A stretch of DNA of 7,038 nt from an uncultured Nannocystaceae bacterium (lineage in GTDB: Bacteria > Myxococcota_A > Polyangia > Nannocystales > Nannocystaceae). Of the stretch, positions 1 through 6,120 are shown piece after piece. A program made the translations under genes and the position numbers. Location of the stretch: positions 1-7,038 of the forward strand of contig CALKDV010000205.1 in assembly GCA_938084085.1 (NCBI GenBank), in the 5' to 3' direction. A model generated the notes under the pieces. It worked only from the letters and a program-made list of their open reading frames with translations. It had not been told where the DNA came from and made no database searches. Position 1 is the stretch's first letter. Every line of letters starts with the position of its first letter.

Positions 1-1
1 C

Positions 2-487
2 GCGCTTCGTTGGCTCTTTATTAGCCTGCTCGCGAGCTACTCGGCGCACCCCGTCAGCGAGGAGACCTCGCCGCAGTCCGACGCACCACGCACGCCCATC
101 GCGAGCGCGGGCCGCTACCACGCCACGCTGTTCGGCGCCTCGCTGGTCTACCCCCTCGACTTGGGCCGCGTCGTCAGCACCGTCGACGTCGGCGGCGGCG
201 GCATGATCATGAGCTCCCCCGAGGGGCGCGTCGACGGCCAGCGGGGTCGCCCGTGCTTGAGCGGAGGGGTGTGCGACTTCGGGCTGGCCTGCGGCGCGCA
301 GGGCACCTGTGAAGCGACCGTGGTCCCCCAATTCAACCTCTCTCTCTCCGTGGACGTGCTGCTCGGTGTGCGCTGGAGCCTGGGCGCCCAGATCCGCTAT
401 TTTGGGCTCCTCTCTTCGATCTCCGACGGCGCCAACGGCCTCCCCCAATTGCTCACCGTCGGCCTCCGGCTCGGCGTCCGTTGGTAG
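2..487 (+). CDS. Outer-membrane beta-barrel-like protein, 3' part (5' end outside window)
   Basis: The frame is open from the left edge to the TAG at 485-487, giving 161 visible residues. The tail alternates polar and hydrophobic residues in strand-like stretches (FNLSLSVDVLLGVRW, LGAQIRYFGLL, LLTVGLRLGVRW) and ends in tryptophan. A terminal aromatic residue on the last strand is the usual signal of outer-membrane barrels recognised by the BAM machinery. Between two strand-rich parts lies a hydrophilic insert with four cysteines spaced exactly six residues apart (254-310), probably an extracellular loop. The first visible residues (LRWLFISLLASYSA) look like the end of a signal peptide, so the true start may lie only a few codons before the window; this is inference. 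The TTG at 161 is in frame but would discard the signal-like part. Function and exact family are unknown. Confidence 0.65.
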   Translation, partial: ALRWLFISLLASYSAHPVSEETSPQSDAPRTPIASAGRYHATLFGASLVYPLDLGRVVSTVDVGGGGMIMSSPEGRVDGQRGRPCLSGGVCDFGLACGAQGTCEATVVPQFNLSLSVDVLLGVRWSLGAQIRYFGLLSSISDGANGLPQLLTVGLRLGVRW

Positions 488-539
488 CGAGCCACCGCCA
501 CGCCTTGCGAAGCGCTCCACGGTACCGCAGGCTTCAACA

Positions 540-845
540 ATGCACGCCGTGGCCGATATTTGCGTCATCCCCCTCACCGGCAGCGTCAGCGTCCGCGCCG
601 AGGTGGCCCGCGCCCACCAGCTGCTCGCCGAGTCCGGCCTCAAGGTTCACCTGCACGCCTACGGCACCAACGTAGAGGGTCCGCTCCCCGACGTGCTCGC
701 GGCGCTTCAGACGGTGCACGAGACCCTGCACGCCGAGGGCTGCCCGCGCCTTTCGACAACGGTCAAGCTCGGCACGCGCACCGACAAGGCCAGCTCCATC
801 GACGGCAAGGTCCAGGCCGTGCGCGACATCCTCGATGGCGACTGA
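540..845 (+). CDS. Thiamine-binding protein, UPF0045 / MTH1187 family
   Basis: This is a complete 101-residue protein, the usual size of this small single-domain family (Pfam Thiamine_BP, formerly DUF77), whose ferredoxin-like folds assemble into tetramers. Several family signatures are visible: TNVEG at residues 43-47, the HE pair at 60-61 before a glycine and R70, and the hallmark TRTDK at 79-83 followed by KV at 90-91. The family is cytoplasmic and binds thiamine or a related pyrimidine. Members are often linked to thiamine uptake or salvage, but no thiamine gene or TPP riboswitch is visible here, so the physiological role is inferred from the family only. The ATG at 540 is preceded by a weak Shine-Dalgarno (GCAGG near 526-530). 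It starts 52 bases after the barrel gene in the same direction and may share its transcript. It converges on the next gene. Confidence 0.9.
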   Translation: MHAVADICVIPLTGSVSVRAEVARAHQLLAESGLKVHLHAYGTNVEGPLPDVLAALQTVHETLHAEGCPRLSTTVKLGTRTDKASSIDGKVQAVRDILDGD

Positions 846-886
846 GGTGATGAGTACAACTCCACGTGATCGCGAAAAAAAACCGC
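846..886. other. Convergent intergenic spacer with an A8/T8 tract
   Basis: Forty-one bases separate two converging genes. A run of eight A (875-882) reads as T8 on the minus strand, starting five bases after the stop of the minus-strand gene, where a terminator U-tract would lie. I could not find a convincing GC-rich stem directly upstream of it on the minus strand, and the plus strand shows only a 4-bp stem (GAGT-ACA-ACTC, 852-862). Termination here is plausible from position but not shown by structure. Confidence 0.3.
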
Positions 887-1471
887 CTACAGAAGACCCC
901 CGCCACACCCGTCCGGCCCCGGTTCCGTGCCCACGCACGTGGCCACGATCAATGTCCCGCAGGTGACCGGGGAGTTCGGGTCCCGAGTGATGGTGAACTC
1001 AAGATCCCACCCTGCGTCACTGCACGGTAGGCTCCTCTGTTCCCCGACGAGCTCCGAGTAGCAAATGCCCCCGTGATTGGCTGGATGATCGGCCCCAAGC
1101 TCGTCGCACCTTGGAATGGTCGTCTCGTGAAACGAGTCTCCAACGGCGTCACTCGGAATCAGCTGTATCAAGTCGCACGCGGGCTGAAAGCCCCACGCCC
1201 CATCCTCATCGAGCGCGCACCCCTGGAAACAGTTGGGTGGGATTTGCGGGGGCCAGGTCTCCTCGTCCAAACACAACCCTGAGGTGTCGAGTTGATGGGA
1301 CACGAGGGGCCTGTTCCCGGATGTATCGAGATCGCCGCGACTCTCCTGCCCATGGCAGCCCCACGAACCCAGGATGGACGTGAACAATATCGAACGAGGA
1401 ATCGAGGATCGTAAGGAGCCGGCATCGCAGATCATGTCGCAGAGACTCAGCATGACCCGTACCAGCTGCAC
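887..1471 (-). CDS. Short exported Cys-rich protein, paralogue of the VWA lipoprotein's C-terminal domain
   Basis: Up to 194 residues. Residues ~64-189 align with residues 441-576 of the VWA lipoprotein encoded just upstream. They share CF..C, eight or more cysteines in the same order, CY.EL.G, GW.LEFTITR and PV..GT. In the best 44-residue block 22 residues are identical. The VWA domain itself is absent. The N-terminus has a hydrophobic run (SILFTSILGSWGC) with a cysteine at residue 39, resembling a poor lipobox, so export as a lipoprotein is inferred. The start is uncertain: GTG at 1471 is the first start after an in-frame TAG, and ATGs at 1451-1453 and 1433-1435 are alternatives; the last gives the best signal-peptide length. 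An AGGAG at 1490-1494 is too far from all of them. Codon use is looser than in the neighbours (TTA, ATA, AGG occur). It may be a working stand-alone domain or a decaying partial duplicate. Confidence 0.6.
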   Translation of the reverse strand: MQLVRVMLSLCDMICDAGSLRSSIPRSILFTSILGSWGCHGQESRGDLDTSGNRPLVSHQLDTSGLCLDEETWPPQIPPNCFQGCALDEDGAWGFQPACDLIQLIPSDAVGDSFHETTIPRCDELGADHPANHGGICYSELVGEQRSLPCSDAGWDLEFTITRDPNSPVTCGTLIVATCVGTEPGPDGCGGGLL

Positions 1472-1539
1472 GTGAACGCAGCCGATGGACTCCTATCCAT
1501 ATACTCATGGAGTTGCCGTACATCCGAGACCGACGCACA

Positions 1540-1570
1540 AAGGCTCGCACATCCACGATGCACGAGCCTT
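1540..1570 (-). terminator. Hairpin terminator after the VWA lipoprotein gene
   Basis: On the minus strand a 14-bp stem (AAGGCTCGTGCATC / GATGTGCGAGCCTT) closes a GTG loop, beginning 17 bases after the TAA of the VWA gene, and is followed by a short TTTGTG. Two of the pairs are G-U in minus-strand RNA but become A-C mismatches in plus-strand RNA, so the structure is better formed on the minus strand. The U-tract is short, so efficiency is uncertain. Confidence 0.7.
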
Positions 1571-1587
1571 CCTTGGGTCAAGACCGC

Positions 1588-3327
1588 TTATAGGTTCGGG
1601 CAGTCTTCTGCGGGGCGATCCGACAGCTGGCAGTTGGCGCTGACCACGGTGCCGCCCGGCACGGGGAACTCGGCGCTGCGGGTGATGGTGAACTCAAGGT
1701 TCCAGCCCTCGTTGATGCACGCTTCGCTCATGGCGTCACCGGTCAACTCCGTGTAGCAGACGCCGATGTCGTTGCCGGGGGAATCTGACGGATTCTGGGC
1801 GCAGTTGGGGATGGTGTCCGTACGCGTGGTCGCCCCCCCGTCGATGGGGACCTCTTGTGTGACCTTGCACGACACCTGCAGCCCGTCGCCAAGATCACCC
1901 TCGGTGTCTTGCACGCAGGACTCGAAGCAACCTGGCTTGATCTGATCTTTAATCGCCTCTGCGACGGCGGTCAGCGCGGGGCTGTAGTCGCCGGCGCAGA
2001 TGGAGAAGAGGTTTGAGGTCAGGTCCGTGTCTGGGATCGGATTGTAGAACGCCTCAGCAAACTCTCGAAGCCGCACCGGGGGCACCGCGTTTTGAACCTC
2101 ACCACCCACCGTGGACGAGCAGCCGTAGTCGACGCCAAACGTGGATTGCACCGTGGGGTCGGCAGAGTCTTGATAGACAAGATTGGCCATGCCCGTGGAG
2201 TAGCCCTCGGGCACGCCGCCGATGACCGACACGATCGCGTCTTCCGGTCCTTGCAAGATGGCCTTGTCACTCTCGATGCCAGCGACCTGGTCGAGGTATC
2301 GCTTGAGCGGCAGCAGCACTTGCTGCTGATCGTCGGCGTTACCGCCGTCGTAGTCATCTCCGATCTCTTCTCCGAGGTAATTATAACTTTGCGACGTGCA
2401 GCTCGTATACGGGCTGCCGGTCCCTTCGCACTTCGTCCCCGCGTTCCAGCAGATGGAAGAGTTGGGAGTCGCCGCGTTCCAGAAGGGAGAGTCGGTGGCG
2501 GTGTTGCTGAACACCGAACCGCTCACCGCCGCGTTCGCGGAGCAGTCCGCCTCGTCCGTGACCTGAACGATCGCAAGGATCGCTTGGTCGCGTAGGAACC
2601 CGTACTGTTCGGAGTTCCCCACCTTCGCGAGCGCGAGCGCCTTGTATTGGCTCTCAAGCTGCGACTCGTAGCCGCAACCGTCCACCCCTTGCGGCCCCAT
2701 GCATTGGAACGCCTGGACCATGTCAGACCATGCGGTCTCGCCGCCATCGATCGACAGGTTGGAGACTCCCTCGATATTCTGAATCCACGGTCGGGCCTTC
2801 GCCTCGCCGTCCAGCGCGGTTTTGGTGGGTAGCACGCTGATCTGGTTTCCGATGGACTCCGGGCAGAGCGCCGTGCATGCCTCGTCGTATACCTGCACCG
2901 TGGGCGCAGAGTGCGGCCACTCGAACTCGACCGCCCGTGTTGTGCACGACGAGAGCACCAGCTTGCCCGCCTCTGGGGTGGTGTTGTTGATGCCCTCCGT
3001 GGGACACGCGGACTGGACGTTGGAGTTGTCCGAGGTGGTCACACCGATCCGGTAGTTGGCGTCGACGTCGTCTGCCTCCAGCACGTTGATGAACGAGTCA
3101 AAGTTGTCCGCGAGCGTGATCTGCTCTTGGGCCATCGAACCCGAGTTGTCCACAACGAAGAGCACATCCACGTCTTTGTTGACCTGGAGTTGGAGGACGT
3201 TCTCGTCGACCGCGGTGGAGTCGAGTTCCACCGCCTGGAGCGCGTGCGGGTTGCAGCCGGCGATGGCGGCGATAGCGGTGACGAGGGCGACGGAGTAGGA
3301 GAAGGGGGCGTGTTGACGTGCGCGCAT
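1588..3327 (-). CDS. VWA-domain lipoprotein with Cys-rich C-terminal domain
   Basis: This is a 579-residue protein. The N-terminus is a lipoprotein signal peptide (basic start, hydrophobic VALVTAIAAIAGC, lipidated C25), which places it at the cell envelope. The VWA domain opens with VDVLFVVDNSGSM, and the MIDAS DxSxS is intact at D60, S62, S64. It continues through a glycine/cysteine-rich QCMGPQGVDGCGYESQLES (208-226) and VTDEADCS (256-263), which supplies later metal-binding acidic residues. This arrangement is common in VWA lipoproteins of myxobacteria and relatives, and the domain normally binds protein partners through a divalent metal. Residues ~440-579 form a separate domain with nine cysteines, probably disulfide-bonded, which recurs alone in the next gene. 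ATG at 3325-3327 follows a good Shine-Dalgarno (AAGGAA, 3334-3339, six bases away). The ligand is unknown. Confidence 0.9.
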   Translation of the reverse strand: MRARQHAPFSYSVALVTAIAAIAGCNPHALQAVELDSTAVDENVLQLQVNKDVDVLFVVDNSGSMAQEQITLADNFDSFINVLEADDVDANYRIGVTTSDNSNVQSACPTEGINNTTPEAGKLVLSSCTTRAVEFEWPHSAPTVQVYDEACTALCPESIGNQISVLPTKTALDGEAKARPWIQNIEGVSNLSIDGGETAWSDMVQAFQCMGPQGVDGCGYESQLESQYKALALAKVGNSEQYGFLRDQAILAIVQVTDEADCSANAAVSGSVFSNTATDSPFWNAATPNSSICWNAGTKCEGTGSPYTSCTSQSYNYLGEEIGDDYDGGNADDQQQVLLPLKRYLDQVAGIESDKAILQGPEDAIVSVIGGVPEGYSTGMANLVYQDSADPTVQSTFGVDYGCSSTVGGEVQNAVPPVRLREFAEAFYNPIPDTDLTSNLFSICAGDYSPALTAVAEAIKDQIKPGCFESCVQDTEGDLGDGLQVSCKVTQEVPIDGGATTRTDTIPNCAQNPSDSPGNDIGVCYTELTGDAMSEACINEGWNLEFTITRSAEFPVPGGTVVSANCQLSDRPAEDCPNL

Positions 3328-3343
3328 CTGTGGTTCCTTAAGT

Positions 3344-3405
3344 TCGGGCGCCGTTGGTACGGAGCGCCTTGATTCCTATACCTGCTAAAGCAAGTCGGGC
3401 GCCAA
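3344..3405 (-). promoter_or_regulatory. Candidate promoter of the VWA gene with a flanking direct repeat
   Basis: On the minus strand TTGGCG (3400-3405) and TATAGG (3375-3380) lie 19 bases apart, a longer spacer than ideal for a sigma-70 promoter. The predicted start near 3368 leaves a leader of about 40 bases that includes the Shine-Dalgarno. A 9-base direct repeat, GGCGCCCGA on the minus strand, lies at 3395-3403 overlapping the -35 and again at 3344-3352 in the leader; each copy is followed closely by CTT. It could be an operator, but GGCGCC is a common word in GC-rich DNA. Confidence 0.3.
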
Positions 3406-3455
3406 GAAGATTGCAAATGAATCCAACGGGGTAAAGCGATCATCCACGAAAGACG

Positions 3456-3494
3456 CGCCAACCTCGTTGGCGGCAGAGGGGGGCATCTGCCAAC
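3456..3494 (-). terminator. Mutually exclusive hairpins downstream of der (terminator/antiterminator-like)
   Basis: Reading the minus strand, GTTGGCAGA (3494-3486) is followed by TCTGCCGCCAAC (3477-3466 region) and then GTTGGCG (3462-3456). The middle GCCAAC can pair either with the upstream GTTGGC or with the downstream one. The downstream pairing is a perfect 7-bp stem (CGCCAAC/GTTGGCG) with a 3-base loop, followed by CGTCTTTCG, a weak U-tract. It lies about 60-95 bases after the der stop and upstream of the VWA promoter candidate, so it may end the era-der transcript. Confidence 0.4.
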
Positions 3495-3507
3495 GGAGAC
3501 GACCTTC

Positions 3508-3522
3508 GGCTCCGCGGGAGCC
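3508..3522 (-). other. Perfect 6-bp hairpin just after der
   Basis: GGCTCC and GGAGCC pair around a 3-base loop about 30 bases beyond the der stop. No T-run follows on either strand. It may protect the 3' end of the transcript or be chance in GC-rich sequence. Confidence 0.35.
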
Positions 3523-3551
3523 CCAGGTGCTTCGCGCAAATACCGCGGTCG

Positions 3552-5003
3552 TCAGGACCTGCCGCCGCGACCGCCGGAGGCTCGCTCCTTGTTGCCCTTA
3601 CCGCGACCTCGAACCACCAGCCGCACCGGAACGCCAAATAGACCCCACCGCTTGCGTACTCGCCGGATGAAATAGCGCTCCCAGGCTGGCACCAGGCAGC
3701 GGCCACGATTGGCCGAAATCACGATGAGCGGCGGTGTCGACGCGGCCTGGGTCGCGAAGTAGAGCTTGACCGGCTTGCTCTTGTGCATCGGAGGGTTGTG
3801 CTCCCTCACAGCTGCTTGGAGTTCTTCATTGAGATCGGAGGTGGAGATCCTCCGCTCCCAGCCTGCCGCGGTCGTGAGACACGCTTGCAACAGTTTCTCA
3901 AGCTCAAACGATTTACCAGCCCCCTCATCTCGCCCAGCACCGATCACCGAGCTCTTCACGATGATCGGCGACTCCAAAAACGCGAGGGCCTCCTTGGCTT
4001 GCTCGAGCGCGTTGCGGGCCTCTTGTCCTTCGTGCACCACCAGGTCCCACTTGTGCAGCGCGACCACCACCGCCTTGCCCCGCTCAAACGCCATCCTCGC
4101 GATTCGCTGGTCTTGGTCGCGCACCCCCTCGGTGGCGTCGATCACCAACACACACACGTGGGTCTGCTCGATGGTTCGAATGGAACGAATCGCAGCGATC
4201 TTCTCCATCGCCCTCGCCACCTGTTTTCGGCGACGCAGCCCCGCCGTATCGATCAGCACGAGGTCCCGCTTTTTGTAGCGGAAGGGTAAATTGATTGGGT
4301 CGCGGGTTGTGCCCGGTTCACTTGAGACGATGACGCGAGGCTCCGCGAGCATCGCGTTTACCAGTGTAGATTTTCCCGCGTTTGGCCGGCCAACAAAGGC
4401 GATTCGGGTACCCTCAGGGATCAGCGTCTCCGCCTGCGCTCCCGGCGGAAGCCGCTCCAATATCGCCTCGCACAGCTCCCCCACGTTGCGGCCGTGGGCC
4501 GCTGACACCGGCAAGACCTCACCAAGTCCGAGTTCATTGGCGGCGAGCCCCGCGACCTCGCGGTCGGGGTTGTCGGCCTTGTTCGCCACGACCAGCAGGG
4601 GCTTGCCCGACTTTCGAAGCAGCTGCCCTATCTCCGCGTCCGCGCCGGTCGGACCGTCCACCGCGTCCACCACAAACAAGATCAAGTCCGCTTCTTGGAT
4701 CGCCACCTCCGCTTGCAGGCGGATGTGCTTGGGCAACCCTGTGTTTAATTCGGGATCGAGGCCCCCCGTGTCCACCACCACGTAGCTGCACTCATCGAAG
4801 GTCGCGATGCCGTACAGACGGTCTCGCGTCACCCCGGGCCGGTCCTCTACGATGGCCTTGCGGCTGCGCGTCAGCCGGTTGAACAGGGTCGACTTGCCCA
4901 CGTTCGGCCGCCCGACGATGGCCACGATTTGCGAGGGTCCCGCCGCCCCATGCTCCTCGTCGATCCCTTCAAGAAGGCTGGCCTCATCAAATTCGCTAAT
5001 CAT
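3552..5003 (-). CDS. der: Ribosome-assembly GTPase Der (EngA)
   Basis: This 483-residue protein has two GTPase domains in tandem and a KH-like C-terminal domain, the architecture unique to Der, which acts in late maturation of the 50S ribosomal subunit. First G domain: GRPNVGKS 31-38, GVTRD 57-61, DTGG 78-81, NKAD 141-144, SAA 167-169. Second: GRPNAGKS 205-212, GTTRD 231-235, DTAG 252-255. In the second domain the expected NKxD appears as HKWD (317-320) and the G5 SA motif as SSV (351-353). The KH-like part runs from about 395 and includes YFIRRVRKRWGLFGVPVRLVVRGR; a basic Gly/Arg-rich tail ends the protein. A strong Shine-Dalgarno (GGAGG, 5011-5015) sits seven bases before the ATG, and that ATG overlaps the era stop in ATGA (5000-5003), indicating translational coupling in an era-der operon. 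Confidence 0.97.
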   Translation of the reverse strand: MISEFDEASLLEGIDEEHGAAGPSQIVAIVGRPNVGKSTLFNRLTRSRKAIVEDRPGVTRDRLYGIATFDECSYVVVDTGGLDPELNTGLPKHIRLQAEVAIQEADLILFVVDAVDGPTGADAEIGQLLRKSGKPLLVVANKADNPDREVAGLAANELGLGEVLPVSAAHGRNVGELCEAILERLPPGAQAETLIPEGTRIAFVGRPNAGKSTLVNAMLAEPRVIVSSEPGTTRDPINLPFRYKKRDLVLIDTAGLRRRKQVARAMEKIAAIRSIRTIEQTHVCVLVIDATEGVRDQDQRIARMAFERGKAVVVALHKWDLVVHEGQEARNALEQAKEALAFLESPIIVKSSVIGAGRDEGAGKSFELEKLLQACLTTAAGWERRISTSDLNEELQAAVREHNPPMHKSKPVKLYFATQAASTPPLIVISANRGRCLVPAWERYFIRRVRKRWGLFGVPVRLVVRGRGKGNKERASGGRGGRS

Positions 5004-5962
5004 CCCCGATCCTCCGCCCGGTCTGCGTAGCCCAGCCGCTCAAGCTGCTTGGGATCCTCGGTCCACCCCGGACTCACCTTCACGTCCAAAAACAGCTGAC
5101 ACGGTCTCCCGGTGAGCAGCCCGATGCGGTGTCGCGCCTGGGAAGAGATGTCCTTGATCATGCTGGCCTTCTTTCCGATGACCATGCCCTTTTGACTCTG
5201 CTTGTCCACGTGAACCGTCGCGTGAATCCGGTCCCCGGCCTCGGTCTCTTTGTAGCGCTCAACCACCACCGCGCAGGCGTAGGGGAGCTCGTCGCGCAGC
5301 TTGGCGAAGATGGTGCCGCGAACGATCTCAGAGGCGTGCCAGCGCATGTCCTTATCGCTCAGCTGGTCGCGGTCGTAGTAGGCGGGGCCCTTCGGGAGCC
5401 GGGCGAGCACCTCCTGCTCGAGCACGTCGAGTCCCTTGCCTTTGATCGCGGAGGTGGGCACCACCGTCTCGAACGAGTGGTGTCGCTGCCAAGTCTCGAT
5501 GATCGGCAACGCCAAATCGCGGTCCTTGACCATGTCGCACTTGGTGAGCACCAAAATAATCGGACGGCCCGTCTCCACCAGCGACGCCAGCGCAGCCTGG
5601 GCGCCAGGACCAGGCTCCCACTCTGCGGCCGCCTCCGCGTCGGGGATGTTGGGCATCTCGGCCAGCATCAGCACGAGGTCCACACCCCGCGCCCCTTTGA
5701 TGGCCTCGTCCACCATGAACTTGTTCAGCGCCGACTTCGCCCGGTGAATCCCCGGGGTGTCCACGAGCACCGCCTGAAACTCCTCGCCGCTCCAGATGCC
5801 GAGCATGCGCTCCCGGGTGGTCTGGGGGAACCGCGTCGCCAACGCCACGCGATCTCCAATGAGCGCGTTGAGCAGCGTGCTCTTGCCCACGTTGGGTCGC
5901 CCGCAGAGCGCGACGAAGCCTGAGCGGTAGGTGTCAGGCGAATTGGAATTGGCGGAAGTCAT
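5000..5962 (-). CDS. era: Ribosome-assembly GTPase Era
   Basis: A 320-residue protein with one GTPase domain and a C-terminal KH domain, as in Era, which binds the 3' end of 16S rRNA during 30S maturation. Motifs: GRPNVGKS 21-28, PQTTRERMLGI 46-56, DTPG 68-71, TKCD 140-143 in place of NKxD, and TSAIKG 170-175. The KH part includes VIGKKASMIKDISSQAR (261-277) and the usual tail up to ERLGY. The second glycine of the KH GxxG loop is alanine (GKKA, 263-266). It is about 20 residues longer than typical Era, from a short N-terminal extension and an insertion near 112-125 (AAEWEPGPGAQ). The frame stays open upstream to 6181, but that part is low-complexity Arg/Gly-rich. The ATG at 5960-5962 puts the P-loop at the normal distance. 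No Shine-Dalgarno precedes it. No rnc gene lies upstream, unlike many genomes. Confidence 0.95.
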   Translation of the reverse strand: MTSANSNSPDTYRSGFVALCGRPNVGKSTLLNALIGDRVALATRFPQTTRERMLGIWSGEEFQAVLVDTPGIHRAKSALNKFMVDEAIKGARGVDLVLMLAEMPNIPDAEAAAEWEPGPGAQAALASLVETGRPIILVLTKCDMVKDRDLALPIIETWQRHHSFETVVPTSAIKGKGLDVLEQEVLARLPKGPAYYDRDQLSDKDMRWHASEIVRGTIFAKLRDELPYACAVVVERYKETEAGDRIHATVHVDKQSQKGMVIGKKASMIKDISSQARHRIGLLTGRPCQLFLDVKVSPGWTEDPKQLERLGYADRAEDRG

Positions 5963-5975
5963 GCGAGAATCGAGG

Positions 5976-6004
5976 GTTATGGTCGAATGCGGCCCCGATG
6001 GCAA
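5976..6004 (-). promoter_or_regulatory. Candidate sigma-70-type promoter of era-der
   Basis: On the minus strand TTGCCA (5999-6004) and CATAAC (5976-5981) are separated by exactly 17 bases. They match the sigma-70 consensus at five and four of six positions. The predicted start near 5969 leaves a leader of only about seven bases before the era ATG, consistent with the missing Shine-Dalgarno. Confidence 0.45.
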
Positions 6005-6084
6005 GCGCCCCGCACTCAGGCCTCCACGCGCGGCCTCCGGACCCCATCGTCGATTCCTGCGTGATCCTTCTTGAGCCGTCCTCA

Positions 6085-6114
6085 CTGCCAGCCCCGGACA
6101 TATTCTGGCACAAT
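6085..6114 (+). promoter_or_regulatory. Weak promoter candidate for the small membrane protein
   Basis: CTGCCA (6085-6090) and CACAAT (6109-6114) lie 18 bases apart, each matching the sigma-70 hexamers at four of six positions. The predicted start falls at about 6121, on the proposed GTG, which would make the mRNA leaderless. The match is weak. Confidence 0.25.
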
Positions 6115-6120
6115 GGGGCC

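Noticed and set aside
875..910. Rho-independent terminator using the T8 tract for the short minus-strand gene
   Set aside because: The T-run is real, but the preceding minus-strand bases form no stem better than about 4-5 bp with a long loop, so only the tract is reported.
1206..1556. A 116-codon minus-strand frame overlapping the short Cys-rich gene
   Set aside because: The other frame carries clear homology to the VWA protein tail; this one starts inside the terminator hairpin and has no recognisable feature.
2092..2595. A 167-codon plus-strand frame opposite the VWA gene
   Set aside because: It is antisense to a well-supported gene, with an Arg/Val-rich reverse-frame product and no motif.
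3766..4785. Several plus-strand frames of 160-170 codons opposite der
   Set aside because: They lie wholly within der on the other strand, overlap each other, and have low-complexity Ser/Arg/Pro-rich products.
5129..5923. A 264-codon open frame on the plus strand opposite era
   Set aside because: It is fully antisense to a certain gene; Arg/His/Leu-rich composition is what a reverse frame of a GC-rich gene gives, and no domain is recognisable.
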